Numbered from the stretch's first letter, positions 16,581-25,231 are shown. The stretch is 64,000 nt of DNA from Terriglobia bacterium (GCA_020072645.1 JAIQGK010000002.1:248001-312000), one strand, 5' to 3'. Made by a program: numbers and translations. Notes: generated by a model from the letters alone, not told the origin.

Positions 16581-18185
16581 ATGACCACCATTCCACAACC
16601 CGAACTTGCTCCAGCTCACCCAAACGCTCAGTCAGGCCAGCAATTTGCCGTTCAAAATCCGGCCACGCAGGAAATCATTGGCACGCTGCCGAACATGGCG
16701 GCGAACCAGATAGCTGAAGCTGTGGCCAAAGCAGCCGCTGCGCAAGTTCGCTGGGCTGCGACGCCTGTCCGGGATCGTATGCGCATTCTGGGGCGCTTTG
16801 CCGAGCTGCTATGCGACCAGAAAGATTCCGTCGCCGCCGTGATCAGCCGCGAGGCCGGAAAGCCCGAGACGGAAGCGATGTCCACGGAAGTAATGGTTGT
16901 GCTGGACACGGTGAAGTATCTCCAGAACCATGTGCCGGCGTTTCTAAAACCTGAGCCGGTGCCGCACGGAAATCCCGTGATGAAGCTCAAGGCCGGCACG
17001 CTGCTGCGCGAGCCTTACGGAGTTGTGGGCATCATCAGCCCGTGGAACTATCCGTTCAATCTGCCGTCGATTCAGACGCTGACAGCGCTGGCCACGGGCA
17101 ACGCCGTTGTGCTGAAGCCGTCAGAATTTACGCCGTACTCGTCGCTGGAGCTGGAAAAGCTATTGCGCGCGGCGGGCCTTGACCCCGACTTGCTTCAGGT
17201 GATCACCGGTGAGGGCGCCACCGGAGCAGCGCTGCTTGCGGCGAACGTACAGAAAATTGTCTTTACCGGAAGCGTGGCCACCGGCAAGCGCGTAGCCCAG
17301 GCCGCCGCAGCCCGGTTGCTGCCTGTGGTGCTGGAGTTGGGCGGCAAAGATCCGATGATCGTGCTGGAAGATGCCGACGTTGACGTGGCATCGAGTGCCG
17401 CGGTGTGGGGCGCGTTCATGAATGCAGGACAGACTTGTCTATCGGTCGAGCGCTGCTACGTGCAGGAAAAAATCTATCCCAAGTTTCTGGAGAAGTGCGT
17501 TGAGAAGACAAACAAACTCCGCATCGGTCCAGGTACGGATCCAAACATTGATGCCGGCCCCATGATCCATGAACGCCAGCTCGGCATCGTTCAATCGCAT
17601 GTGGAAGACGCTGTGGCCCACGGCGCGCGGCTGCTGGCCGGCGGCAAGCCGCTGGCACAGCTTGGTCCAAACTTTTTTGCGCCTACCATCCTGGCAGACG
17701 TGGACCACTCCATGAAGATCATGCGCGAAGAAACCTTTGGCCCGGTGCTGCCGGTGTGCAGTTTCAAGACAGAAGACGAAGCCGTGGCGCTGGCCAATGA
17801 TTCCGAATACGGCCTGGCGGCCTGCGTCTTTACCAACGACCGCAAACGTGGTGAGGCGCTGGCGCGGCGCGTACAGGCCGGCACCGTAATGGTGAACGAT
17901 GTGCTGACCTGCTTTGGCATCAGTGAAGCGCCGCACGGCGGCATCAAGGCCAGCGGGATTGGCCGCACGCACGGCCGGTTTGGCCTGGAAGAAATGGTTT
18001 GGCCCAAGTACGTGGATTCAGACCGTATGCCGCGCATGAAAAAGCTCTGGTGGTATGGATACGGCCCTGCCTTCGGGCAGCAGATGGGCGGGTTCATTGA
18101 ACTGCTGTTCGCAAAAGGATTAATAAAACGCCTGCGTGGAGGGGTGAAAAGCACAAAATCATATCTTCGTCGGCGACTTCTTTAG
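16581..18185 (+). CDS. NAD(P)-dependent aldehyde dehydrogenase
   Basis: A 534-residue member of the ALDH superfamily that oxidises an aldehyde to the acid. Visible active-site residues are Asn156 in SPWNYPF, Glu252 in LELGGKDP and the nucleophile Cys286 in NAGQTCLSVE; the cofactor loop is FTGSVATGKR. The C-terminus (residues about 485-534) extends past the usual end with a hydrophobic and basic tail, VYL-type membrane-proximal in character, similar to long-chain aldehyde dehydrogenases. The substrate is unknown. The LeuA/HMGL-like gene begins 40 bp downstream on the same strand, so the two may be co-expressed. Confidence 0.92.
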   Translation: MTTIPQPELAPAHPNAQSGQQFAVQNPATQEIIGTLPNMAANQIAEAVAKAAAAQVRWAATPVRDRMRILGRFAELLCDQKDSVAAVISREAGKPETEAMSTEVMVVLDTVKYLQNHVPAFLKPEPVPHGNPVMKLKAGTLLREPYGVVGIISPWNYPFNLPSIQTLTALATGNAVVLKPSEFTPYSSLELEKLLRAAGLDPDLLQVITGEGATGAALLAANVQKIVFTGSVATGKRVAQAAAARLLPVVLELGGKDPMIVLEDADVDVASSAAVWGAFMNAGQTCLSVERCYVQEKIYPKFLEKCVEKTNKLRIGPGTDPNIDAGPMIHERQLGIVQSHVEDAVAHGARLLAGGKPLAQLGPNFFAPTILADVDHSMKIMREETFGPVLPVCSFKTEDEAVALANDSEYGLAACVFTNDRKRGEALARRVQAGTVMVNDVLTCFGISEAPHGGIKASGIGRTHGRFGLEEMVWPKYVDSDRMPRMKKLWWYGYGPAFGQQMGGFIELLFAKGLIKRLRGGVKSTKSYLRRRLL

Positions 18186-18225
18186 GCGTAAAATCGGCTT
18201 TGAGGCAGCGGGGCCTAATAAAGTA

Positions 18226-19476
18226 ATGTTGAAACACTCTCATTTGATTTACGACTGGAATTCCCTTCCCGGAACCGAATCTGCGCCTAAACAACGTGTC
18301 ATGCTGGACGATGAGTCGCTGCGCGACGGCCTGCAGTCGCCTTCAGTCAAAGATCCGCACATCGACGAAAAAATCAAGATCCTGCACCTGATGGAAGACC
18401 TCGGTATTGACCTTGTCGATATCGGCTTGCCCGGCGCCGGTCCGCGCGCGGTGGCGGACGTGGAGCTGCTGGCGCGGGAAATCGCAAGCTGCCGGATGAA
18501 GATCAAGCCGAACTGCGCCGCCCGCACCCATGAGAACGACATTCGTCCGGTGGCGGAAATCTCTCAGCGCGCCGGCATACCGATTGAAGTTGCGTGCTTC
18601 CTGGGCTCCAGCCCCATCCGCCGGTTCACAGAAAACTGGACTGACGACTTCCTGTTCCGCACCACGGAAAAAGCCGTGACCTACGCAAAGTCTCTTGGCC
18701 TGGAAGTGATGTACGTAACGGAGGACACTTCCCGCTGCGATCCTGAGACGGTGAAGCGGCTCTACACGACGGCCATTAACAGCGGCGCGACGGCTATCGT
18801 AATTTGCGATACCGTGGGCCATGCGACGCCCAGCGGCGTGCAGGCGCTGATCCGCTTTGTGCTGGACGAAGTGGTGAAGCCTTCAGGACAGAAAATCCGT
18901 GTAGATTGGCATGGCCACTCTGATCGAGGGCTGGCTGTCGCCAACTCTCTGGCTGCGCTGGCGGCCGGCGCGGACTGCGTTCACGGCACGGCGCTTGGCA
19001 TCGGCGAACGCGTGGGGAATACGCAGATCGACCAGATGCTGGTGAACCTGAAGCTGATGGGCGTTTCACCCTGGGCAGAGCAGGACCTGACAAAGCTGAA
19101 GGAATACTGCATGACCGTCTCGGAAGCCACGGGCGTGCCGATCCCTCGCAATTATCCCGTGATGGGAGAAGATGCCTTTCGTACAGCGACGGGAGTACAT
19201 GCCGCGGCTGTTATTAAGGCATTCCGCAAAGGCGATATTGAGCTGGCTAATTCCGTCTACTCCGGTGTACCCTCTCATTACTTCGGCCTGGAACAAATCA
19301 TTGAGATTGGCCCCATGTCGGGCAAGTCAAACGTGATCTTCTGGCTGGAGCGCAAAGGTATCCCCGCCTCTGAGGAGCTGGTGGACCGCATCTTTCAGCG
19401 GGCCAAAGCTTCAGACCGCTGCCTTACGGAAGAGGAAATCCTGGCGTGCTGCCAAAAGGTTCCAGCCAATACTTAG
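18226..19476 (+). CDS. LeuA/HMGL-like family carbon-carbon lyase or synthase
   Basis: A 416-residue TIM-barrel enzyme of the pyruvate carboxyltransferase/HMG-CoA lyase superfamily (PF00682). The metal and substrate motif DDESLRDGLQSP is at about residues 27-38, and the second metal motif WHGHSDRGLAVANS with GTALGIGERVGN follows. These are shared by 2-isopropylmalate, homocitrate and citramalate synthases and HMG-CoA lyases. It lacks the LeuA C-terminal regulatory domain, since about 75 residues after the barrel are not enough. Which acid it makes or splits cannot be read. It follows the aldehyde dehydrogenase by 40 bp. Confidence 0.85.
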   Translation: MLKHSHLIYDWNSLPGTESAPKQRVMLDDESLRDGLQSPSVKDPHIDEKIKILHLMEDLGIDLVDIGLPGAGPRAVADVELLAREIASCRMKIKPNCAARTHENDIRPVAEISQRAGIPIEVACFLGSSPIRRFTENWTDDFLFRTTEKAVTYAKSLGLEVMYVTEDTSRCDPETVKRLYTTAINSGATAIVICDTVGHATPSGVQALIRFVLDEVVKPSGQKIRVDWHGHSDRGLAVANSLAALAAGADCVHGTALGIGERVGNTQIDQMLVNLKLMGVSPWAEQDLTKLKEYCMTVSEATGVPIPRNYPVMGEDAFRTATGVHAAAVIKAFRKGDIELANSVYSGVPSHYFGLEQIIEIGPMSGKSNVIFWLERKGIPASEELVDRIFQRAKASDRCLTEEEILACCQKVPANT

Positions 19477-19580
19477 CCGTGTTAGAGAGTGATTGGCGGC
19501 CCCATCGGCGCAACGCAACTATTTTCCGCGGCGCGGGTTTCTTGTAATAACACTCTGAACTTCCCTTTAAAGGAGAAAGA

Positions 19581-19811
19581 ATGAAGAAGCTATTCACAAT
19601 CGCGTGCACTCTGGTACTTGGCGGCGCTCTGGCCTTTGCTCAAACAGGCAGCACCACCAGCGGACAGACTCCATCTGGCGACCAGACAAAGAGCAGCACT
19701 TCGACCACCACCACCAAGAAGCATCACAAACATGGCGCCAAGAAGTCGAAAAAAGGAAAGAAATCTACTGAGGCAACTCCGGCTCCAGCAGCCAGCCCAT
19801 CACCGAAATAA
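19581..19811 (+). CDS. Small secreted Lys/His/Thr-rich protein (copy 1)
   Basis: A 76-residue protein with a strong Shine-Dalgarno (AAGGAGAAAG) and a clear signal peptide, MKKLFTIACTLVLGGALAFA, cleaved after Ala-20. The mature chain is about 55 residues, low in complexity: Thr/Ser-rich first, then KKHHKHGAKKSKKGKK, then Pro/Ala/Ser. It would be a strongly basic, probably disordered periplasmic peptide that could bind nucleic acid, phosphate-rich polymers or metals; none of this is shown. A paralogue follows 163 bp downstream. A perfect hairpin terminator closes the gene. Confidence 0.8.
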   Translation: MKKLFTIACTLVLGGALAFAQTGSTTSGQTPSGDQTKSSTSTTTTKKHHKHGAKKSKKGKKSTEATPAPAASPSPK

Positions 19812-19831
19812 ACTGTTATTCATCGTTACCC

Positions 19832-19860
19832 AAGCGGCCTCACGCAGGGGCCGCTTTTTT
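19832..19860 (+). terminator. Rho-independent terminator after copy 1
   Basis: AAGCGGCC and GGCCGCTT form an 8-bp stem around a 9-base loop, followed by a run of six T. It ends the 19581 transcript. Confidence 0.85.
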
Positions 19861-19974
19861 ACGCCTCACAAGAATGCTTTCCTTTTTCCAGCTTCTCTGC
19901 TTAAAATGTTGCGCAAACAATTCTTTACAGAGTTGAAGGATTTCAAAAAACTGATGTCCCTCTGAAGGAGACGA

Positions 19975-20175
19975 ATGAAGAAGCTACTTACAATCGCGTT
20001 TACACTGCTGCTCGGCGCTACCCTGTCGTTCGCACAGGCTGGTGGCGGGTCCACAGACAAACCGGCAGGCGACAAGACCGCAACGACCAAATCCGGCAAG
20101 AAAACGATGCACCACAAGGGCGGCAAGAAGTCCAAGAAAAAATCCGGCAGCACCACTACCCCGCCCCCGAAATAG
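19975..20175 (+). CDS. Small secreted Lys/His/Thr-rich protein (copy 2)
   Basis: A 66-residue paralogue of the preceding gene. The signal peptide MKKLLTIAFTLLLGATLSFA is nearly the same; the mature part is shorter, with HHKGGKKSKKKSG in the basic segment and a PPPK end. GAAGGAGACGA precedes the ATG. The upstream 110 bp differ from those of copy 1 apart from the Shine-Dalgarno region, so this is an old duplication with its own promoter rather than a recent copy. Its own terminator follows. The function is unknown. Confidence 0.8.
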   Translation: MKKLLTIAFTLLLGATLSFAQAGGGSTDKPAGDKTATTKSGKKTMHHKGGKKSKKKSGSTTTPPPK

Positions 20176-20199
20176 GCTTTCCTTGAAAGTTTGTAGATT

Positions 20200-20228
20200 A
20201 AAGCGGCCCAGTGCGGCCGCTTTGTTTT
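20200..20228 (+). terminator. Rho-independent terminator after copy 2
   Basis: AAAGCGGCC pairs with GGCCGCTTT (9 bp) around a 6-base loop, followed by a T-rich stretch. It uses the same GCGGCC core as the first terminator, suggesting the gene and terminator were duplicated together. Confidence 0.8.
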
Positions 20229-20318
20229 GGTTTGAATTGGCCTTGGCGCTCAAAGCCTGATATCGCAATACCAGCTTCATTTCAGGGCGCGGCGGGTTAT
20301 ATAGTTAAACATTAAGAG

Positions 20319-21563
20319 ATGGCCACCCGCCCACCGATCCCTGACACCTCGCGAATTTCCGCCCAGCGCGAGATCGCCCGCATCGCGGAGATGCGGAGCG
20401 TGCACGCCGCTTTTGCCTATCTCCACAATCAGGAACTCGAGTTTCGCCGCTGGCAGCGTGAGCTTACTGAAATCCCAGCTCCCCCGTTTGGCGAGGCTGC
20501 CCGCGCCGAATGGTTGCGGCAGAGATTTACCGCGCTCGGGCTTGAAAACATTCAGGTGGACAGACTCGGAAACGTATTGGGACTGCTCAATAGCGGGTTG
20601 GCTGCGCCACTGATCGGCATCAGCGCGCACCTCGATACCGTCTTTCCTCAGGGCACCGCGCTGCAAACGCGTGAAGAAGCCAACAGGCTTTATGGTCCCG
20701 GCATCAGTGACAATGCAGCCGGAGTAACGGCTCTTCTGGCTATCGCTCATGCGTTGAAACGAACACAGCTCAAACCGGCAACCAACATCGTTTTCATCGG
20801 CAACGTGGGGGAAGAAGGTGAAGGCAATCTTCGCGGCATGCGGCATCTCTTCGCGGCCTCTCCGTGGCGCGACTCTATACAATCACTGCTTGTGATCGAC
20901 GGCGCAGGCACTGATACATACGTCAATCAGGCGTTGGGAAGCCGGCGCTTTGAGATCACATTTCGCGGTCCGGGCGGCCATTCCTGGAGCGACTTCGGCG
21001 TCCCCAACCCTATCATTCTTCTCTCGCGCGCACTGGCCCGCTTTAGTGACGTGCAGGCGCCGGAATCTCCTCGCACTACATTCAATGTCGGCGTGATTTC
21101 GGGCGGGACATCGGTCAACTCAATTCCTGAATCGGCAACGGCGCGTGTTGATCTCCGCTCTGCATCCATGGAAGAGCTGCAAAAGCTTGAAGATCGTCTG
21201 CGCGAATGCATTGCTGAAGCCTGGCGGGAAGCGCCTTTGTCGCATCGTTCCGGCGAACTCAAGGTCACGCTGGCCATTGAGAGCATTGGCGACCGCCCTG
21301 CTGCCGAGCTGCCGCCTGATGCTCGCATCCTGCAGTTTGTCCGCGCCGCGGACAAGCATCTGCGGATTGAATCTTTTGCCCGGCTGGCTTCCACTGACGC
21401 CAACGTTCCTCTCGCGCTGGGGATTGAGGCGACCACAATCGGCGCCGGCGGTGACGGCGGCGGCGCGCACACGCTGCGCGAATGGTTCGATTGCAGCAAT
21501 CGTGACCTTGGACTCAAGCGCATTCTGTTAGTCTTGATGGCTCTTACCGGAGTGCAGGAATGA
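20319..21563 (+). CDS. M20-family zinc metallopeptidase (PepT/CPG2-like)
   Basis: A 414-residue di-zinc peptidase. Metal ligands are His104 in SAHLDTVF, the bridging Asp131 in GPGISDNAAG, and the Glu165/Glu166 pair in NVGEEGEGN that includes the catalytic base. The lid/dimerisation domain begins at FRGPGGHSWSDFG. No signal peptide is visible, so it acts in the cytoplasm, probably trimming short peptides or acylated amino acids. The stop overlaps the start of the amidohydrolase (ATGA), so the two are made together; a scavenging pair is a reasonable inference. Confidence 0.9.
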   Translation: MATRPPIPDTSRISAQREIARIAEMRSVHAAFAYLHNQELEFRRWQRELTEIPAPPFGEAARAEWLRQRFTALGLENIQVDRLGNVLGLLNSGLAAPLIGISAHLDTVFPQGTALQTREEANRLYGPGISDNAAGVTALLAIAHALKRTQLKPATNIVFIGNVGEEGEGNLRGMRHLFAASPWRDSIQSLLVIDGAGTDTYVNQALGSRRFEITFRGPGGHSWSDFGVPNPIILLSRALARFSDVQAPESPRTTFNVGVISGGTSVNSIPESATARVDLRSASMEELQKLEDRLRECIAEAWREAPLSHRSGELKVTLAIESIGDRPAAELPPDARILQFVRAADKHLRIESFARLASTDANVPLALGIEATTIGAGGDGGGAHTLREWFDCSNRDLGLKRILLVLMALTGVQE

Positions 21564-23257
21564 AAATTCTTTTAGCTGTCTTGATGGTGCTAACCATGGC
21601 AAGTTTGTCGTCTGCGCAACAAACGCAAACACCCGCCGATGTCATTTTCGTGAATGGCGATATCTACCGAACCGCTGCACAGGTGGCAAGCTTAACGGCA
21701 AGCGGTGCGCCGCAGGCCCCCTTCGCCCGGGTTCAGGCAGTGGCAGTTGCCGGCGGCGAGATCGTCGCCGTGGGTTCGAATGAAGAAGTCCAGAAGCTCA
21801 AAGGCCCTAATACCCAGGTTGTCGATCTTGGCGGGCACTTTGTGATGCCTGGCTTCAATGACGCGCACGTCCATCTCGGCTCGGGCGGATTTGAAAAGCT
21901 GAACGTAAACCTGGTCGGCTCCAAATCGCTCGACGAGATGAAGCAGCGGATCGCCGCCCGTGTGAAGACCGCCGCGCCGGGCGAATGGATCCAGGGCCGC
22001 GGCTGGGACCACACTCTCTGGGCGGAGCAGAAGACGCCTGTGCGCAGCGATATCGACTCCGTCACCGGCGACCATCCCGCCATTTTCAATCGCGTTGACG
22101 GACACATTGCCATTGCCAACAGCGTAGCGCTCAAAGCCGCAGGCATTACAGCGCAGACACCTGATCCACACGGCGGCAAGATTGATCGCGACGACAAAGG
22201 CGAGCCGACCGGCATTCTGCGTGAGACGGCCATGGGGTTGGTCGGCGACAAGATCCCGCCACCCACCGCTGCGCAGCGCCGCAAAGCCGCAGAACTTGCG
22301 CTTGAAGACGCCGCGCGCTCTGGCATCACCTCCGCCCAGGACAACTCTGACTGGGAAGACTTCCTCACCTATGAGCAGATGGAAAAAGAGGGTAAGCTGA
22401 CCCTCCGCATCTCGGAGTGGCTCCCCTTCGACGCGCCGGTGGAGCAGTTGATCAAGATGCGCCAGCACCATCCTAAGGAGGACCCCATGCTGCACACCAC
22501 CATGCTCAAGGGCTTTATGGATGGATCACTTGGCTCGCGCACCGCCGCCATGCTCGCGCCCTACACCGACGATCCAAAAAACTCCGGCATTCCCCGCTAT
22601 GAACAAGACAAGCTGGATGCCAAGGCCGCCGAGCGCGCCGGCGCCGGCTTTCAGATGGGATTCCACGCCATCGGCGACCGCGGCGCACGCATGGCCCTTG
22701 ATGCCTTTGCCTATGCGGAGCAAAAAAGCAACAACAAGAAACTCCGCTTCCGCATTGAGCACGATCAGGTCATCGCGCCGGAAGATTTTAAGAAATTCAA
22801 AGATCTCGGCGTGATTGCCTCCGTGCAACCCAACCATCTGCTCACAGACATGAATTGGGCTGAATCACACCTGGGAACAGAACGTGCCAAACACTCGTAT
22901 CCCTGGGCGGAATTTGAATCGAACGGAATTATCATGGCGTTCGGGACTGACTATCCCGTTGAGCCCATCACGCCCTTCCGCGGTCTGTACGCCGCTGTAA
23001 CCCGCAAGAATGAAGCCGGGACCAAAGAGTATTACCCGGAGCAGAAAATCAGCATGCAGCACGCCATCTTCGCTTATACCGTCGGCTCAGCAATAGCAGA
23101 GTTTGCCGAGCAGAAAAAAGGCCAGCTTCAACCCGGTATGTTGGCCGATTTCGTCGTGCTTGATCGCGACATCACAAAAATAGCGCCGCCGGAGATTTTG
23201 AAGACGCGCGTTCTGCGTACCGTGGTCGGCGGCAAGACGGTCTACGAAGCTAAGTAG
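21560..23257 (+). CDS. Exported amidohydrolase, YtcJ-like (PF07969)
   Basis: A 565-residue metal-dependent hydrolase with a signal peptide (MKILLAVLMVLTMASLSSAQ), so it is probably periplasmic. The HxH metal motif is in FNDAHVHLGSGG at about residues 95-106. Later metal ligands are in MGFHAIGDRG and AFGTDYPVEP, and the composite beta domain closes with GMLADFVVLDRDI. Members of this group hydrolyse amides or cyclic amides, and the exact substrate is unknown. It is coupled to the cytoplasmic M20 peptidase by a 4-bp overlap. Length is normal for YtcJ-type enzymes. Confidence 0.9.
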   Translation: MKILLAVLMVLTMASLSSAQQTQTPADVIFVNGDIYRTAAQVASLTASGAPQAPFARVQAVAVAGGEIVAVGSNEEVQKLKGPNTQVVDLGGHFVMPGFNDAHVHLGSGGFEKLNVNLVGSKSLDEMKQRIAARVKTAAPGEWIQGRGWDHTLWAEQKTPVRSDIDSVTGDHPAIFNRVDGHIAIANSVALKAAGITAQTPDPHGGKIDRDDKGEPTGILRETAMGLVGDKIPPPTAAQRRKAAELALEDAARSGITSAQDNSDWEDFLTYEQMEKEGKLTLRISEWLPFDAPVEQLIKMRQHHPKEDPMLHTTMLKGFMDGSLGSRTAAMLAPYTDDPKNSGIPRYEQDKLDAKAAERAGAGFQMGFHAIGDRGARMALDAFAYAEQKSNNKKLRFRIEHDQVIAPEDFKKFKDLGVIASVQPNHLLTDMNWAESHLGTERAKHSYPWAEFESNGIIMAFGTDYPVEPITPFRGLYAAVTRKNEAGTKEYYPEQKISMQHAIFAYTVGSAIAEFAEQKKGQLQPGMLADFVVLDRDITKIAPPEILKTRVLRTVVGGKTVYEAK

Positions 23258-23603
23258 ATATAGTATTGCTGTCGTCGATCCGGTGGAAGAGCGGGCCTTT
23301 CTGGTCTGAAGAGATGTGGCACAGACACTCTTGTCTGTGCTTGCATCCTTAACGTTTAACAGAGCACAGGCAGGAGTGCCTGTGCCACAAAATCAAGGAC
23401 ATGTTCTTTGAAACTGCTTTAGCCCTTGAAATCCCTACTTAACAATCTTCGCCCGCCATTTAACTTTATGCGTTTCTTCAAATTGCTTCGCTATTTTGTT
23501 GCGTCCACTTTCACCGTGCATCTATAACAAAGACGGGCCACGCCGGTGCTAGCACACCGAACGCAGCCCTAACCACAAATCACCTTCACAAGAAAGGCGA
23601 CCT
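23258..23603. other. Spacer with a double-palindrome repeat
   Basis: About 346 bp without a gene. Its main content is the long inverted repeat at 23315-23389. The rest shows only weak coding character in any frame. The last 20 bases supply the ribosome-binding site (AAAGGCGA) of the next gene. Confidence 0.6.
23315..23389. repeat. Long inverted repeat of two palindromes (TGTGGCACAG family)
   Basis: TGTGGCACAGACACTC at the left and GGAGTGCCTGTGCCACA at the right form arms of 26 bp with a 23-bp spacer. Each arm is also palindromic by itself (GCACAGACA/TGTCTGTGC and GCACAGGCA/TGCCTGTGC). The DNA could form a cruciform or a two-hairpin RNA. Confidence 0.75.
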
Positions 23604-23879
23604 ATGGCTGACACAGATTTTAGCAGCGCACCTAATTCCAGCAGCGTACCCAAACCCCACATCTACGATCTTCTCAACCGTCTCAACGCATCCTTCGCCC
23701 GCGTTCATCGCAACATGGAAGCATTGGAACAGGTCGGCATTTTCGATCCGCTCATGATGCAGTCCCTGAACCGCCAGTCTGAGCATCTTAGGGCAGGCGC
23801 CAATTACCATCTGCTCGGGGCGATGCGCCGCATTGAAGAACGTGACCGCGAGAAATTTTCGCAGCCACCCAAAGAGTGA
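23604..23879 (+). CDS. Hypothetical small helical protein
   Basis: A 91-residue cytoplasmic protein with no recognised family. After an acidic, Ser-rich N-terminus (residues 1-17) the rest is predicted as two helices: IYDLLNRLNASFARVHRNME and LMMQSLNRQSEHLRAG followed by MRRIEERDREKF. It looks like a small coiled-coil or helical-hairpin protein. AAAGGCGACCT before the ATG is a fair ribosome-binding site and a terminator-like hairpin follows 18 bp after the stop, both supporting a real, monocistronic gene. Confidence 0.65.
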   Translation: MADTDFSSAPNSSSVPKPHIYDLLNRLNASFARVHRNMEALEQVGIFDPLMMQSLNRQSEHLRAGANYHLLGAMRRIEERDREKFSQPPKE

Positions 23880-23897
23880 AGCCCACTGTTGAACGCA

Positions 23898-23926
23898 GGA
23901 CCCGCCGCTGCAAGGCGGGTCCCTTC
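23898..23926 (+). terminator. Terminator-like hairpin
   Basis: GGACCCGCC and GGCGGGTCC form a perfect 9-bp GC-rich stem with a 7-base loop just after the 23604 gene. The following CTTCACC is a poor T-tract, so termination may be partial. Confidence 0.6.
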
Positions 23927-23957
23927 ACCCAATGCCCTTAGCATTGGAAGAATTGCT

Positions 23958-24095
23958 TTGCACAAAAAAAATCTCATCACGGATAAACACGGATGACACA
24001 GATTTACAAATCAAAAATGGTCCTATTGAACTTTTGATCCGTGTAAATCAGTATTATCAGTGTCATCTGCGGTGAGGTTTGGGGATTTTGTGCAA
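23958..24095. repeat. 138-bp imperfect inverted repeat built of 'ACGGAT' units
   Basis: The left arm opens TTGCACAAAA and runs through ATCACGGATAAACACGGATG. The right arm, read in reverse, opens TTGCACAAAA and runs through CACCGCAGATGACACTGATA. The two arms would pair over about 60 bp with mismatches. It is the longest copy of the dispersed repeat family and lies between convergent genes. Confidence 0.7.
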
Positions 24096-24125
24096 GCTAT
24101 TTGCCAATTGCTATTTGCTATTTGC

Positions 24126-24665
24126 TCAAAGTCGTGTCGCAGGTTCCACCACCTCGCGAAGAGCGGCTTTATCTTGCTTTCTCTGCATGTGCAGGTCCCA
24201 CAATAGCCACGCCAGGTACGCCACAATCAAAACATTGGTGGCAAAAATGGCCCATTTGATCGGCGTGGCGCGGTGCGCCAGTTCATAGATTTCAATGGGA
24301 AGATACAAACAGCCGCTGATCAGCGCGAACCATTCCGCCCACTGCTTCTCCAGCCACAGCCCCGTGGCCTCCACAAAGCGAATGGTGGAATAAAGCAGCG
24401 TGCCGCCGATCCATAAATGAAGGTTTCCCGGGGTAACGTGTCGCGCTCCGCGAATGAGCTCGCGGGCCAGATGGCCATCAGGATTCAACCGAAAAATTTT
24501 GTGAAGAATACGCAGTAGATGCTCAGCCACATCTTGAATATCTTTGTGCAGCAGGCTCACCAGCCATATCGCCACCAATACGGCAAGCAGCCCCTTGGCC
24601 GCCTCAATCAGGGCAATTCCGCGCAGGCCAAGATGTTTTGCGAGCAGGCTCTTCTGGTTATTCAT
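24126..24665 (-). CDS. DUF2127 membrane protein
   Basis: A 179-residue integral membrane protein with four hydrophobic segments. The N-terminal LRGIALIEAAKGLLAVLVA helix, the LHLWIGGTLLYSTIRFVEA helix followed by GLWLEKQWAEWFALISG, and the YLPIEIYEL block are the recognised DUF2127 pattern. The function of the family is unknown. The C-terminus is charged and cytoplasmic. It is flanked by repeat-rich spacers and convergent with the 23604 gene, and is probably transcribed alone. Confidence 0.85.
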   Translation of the reverse strand: MNNQKSLLAKHLGLRGIALIEAAKGLLAVLVAIWLVSLLHKDIQDVAEHLLRILHKIFRLNPDGHLARELIRGARHVTPGNLHLWIGGTLLYSTIRFVEATGLWLEKQWAEWFALISGCLYLPIEIYELAHRATPIKWAIFATNVLIVAYLAWLLWDLHMQRKQDKAALREVVEPATRL

Positions 24666-24772
24666 TCGATTCAGGGATGAAGAACTATTCTATATGCACC
24701 TTTAGACGGAAACCGGAGAGGTTGCGTTGTTTGCACTAGTAGAGCGTGTGACCGATGTGACGATGACGCTTC

Positions 24773-25231
24773 TCAGCCAAAAAGCGCGCGAATCTTCTCT
24801 TTTCGGAAGGTAAATATTTCTTGCACGTCCGATTTGACCTTGATCTTGTATGCCATCTGCCCCAGAACGCCAAGCGGAAGCGCGAGAGTGATTGTGTCCG
24901 TGATCAGCGTCCCGCCATTTCCCGCTTCAAAACGATGCTCATGCCGCCACAGTTTGTACGGACCGCGCAATTGCAAATCAACAAAGCGGTGCGGCGGCTC
25001 CCATTCCACAATTTCACTCGTCCAGCGCAGCGGAATGCCATGCACGCGCAGGCTGTAATTGATCAGCGTCCCCTGTTGGACCGGCTGGGGCTTGACCTTA
25101 AGAATCTTGAAGTTCAGCCACGGAGGAGTAAGCGCTTCCAGGTTCTCTGCTCGCGAGAAAAACTCGAAAACTTCCGGCAGCGGACGGGCCACCTGCTGCA
25201 TGAAAGACAAAGTATAGGGTTCATCCGCCAT
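24773..25231 (-). CDS. SRPBCC-family ligand-binding protein
   Basis: A 152-residue START/Bet v1-like protein. The N-terminal ARPLPEVFEFFSRAENLEALTP stretch, the RWTSEIVEWEPPHRFVDLQL strand pair, and the DTITLALPLG strand followed by a long C-terminal helix are the family layout. Proteins of this group bind lipids or polyketide-like molecules, or act as coenzyme Q-binding chaperones. The WTSEI...P.RFVD.Q..GPY..W.H.H pattern is also seen in a subgroup often next to cell-division or epimerase genes. It is divergent from the yihY-like gene, 64 bp apart. Confidence 0.85.
   Translation of the reverse strand: MADEPYTLSFMQQVARPLPEVFEFFSRAENLEALTPPWLNFKILKVKPQPVQQGTLINYSLRVHGIPLRWTSEIVEWEPPHRFVDLQLRGPYKLWRHEHRFEAGNGGTLITDTITLALPLGVLGQMAYKIKVKSDVQEIFTFRKEKIRALFG

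Noticed and set aside
23315-24095. A CRISPR array made of the spacer repeats
   Set aside because: The repeats are short degenerate units with no regular spacing by unique spacers, and no cas gene is nearby.
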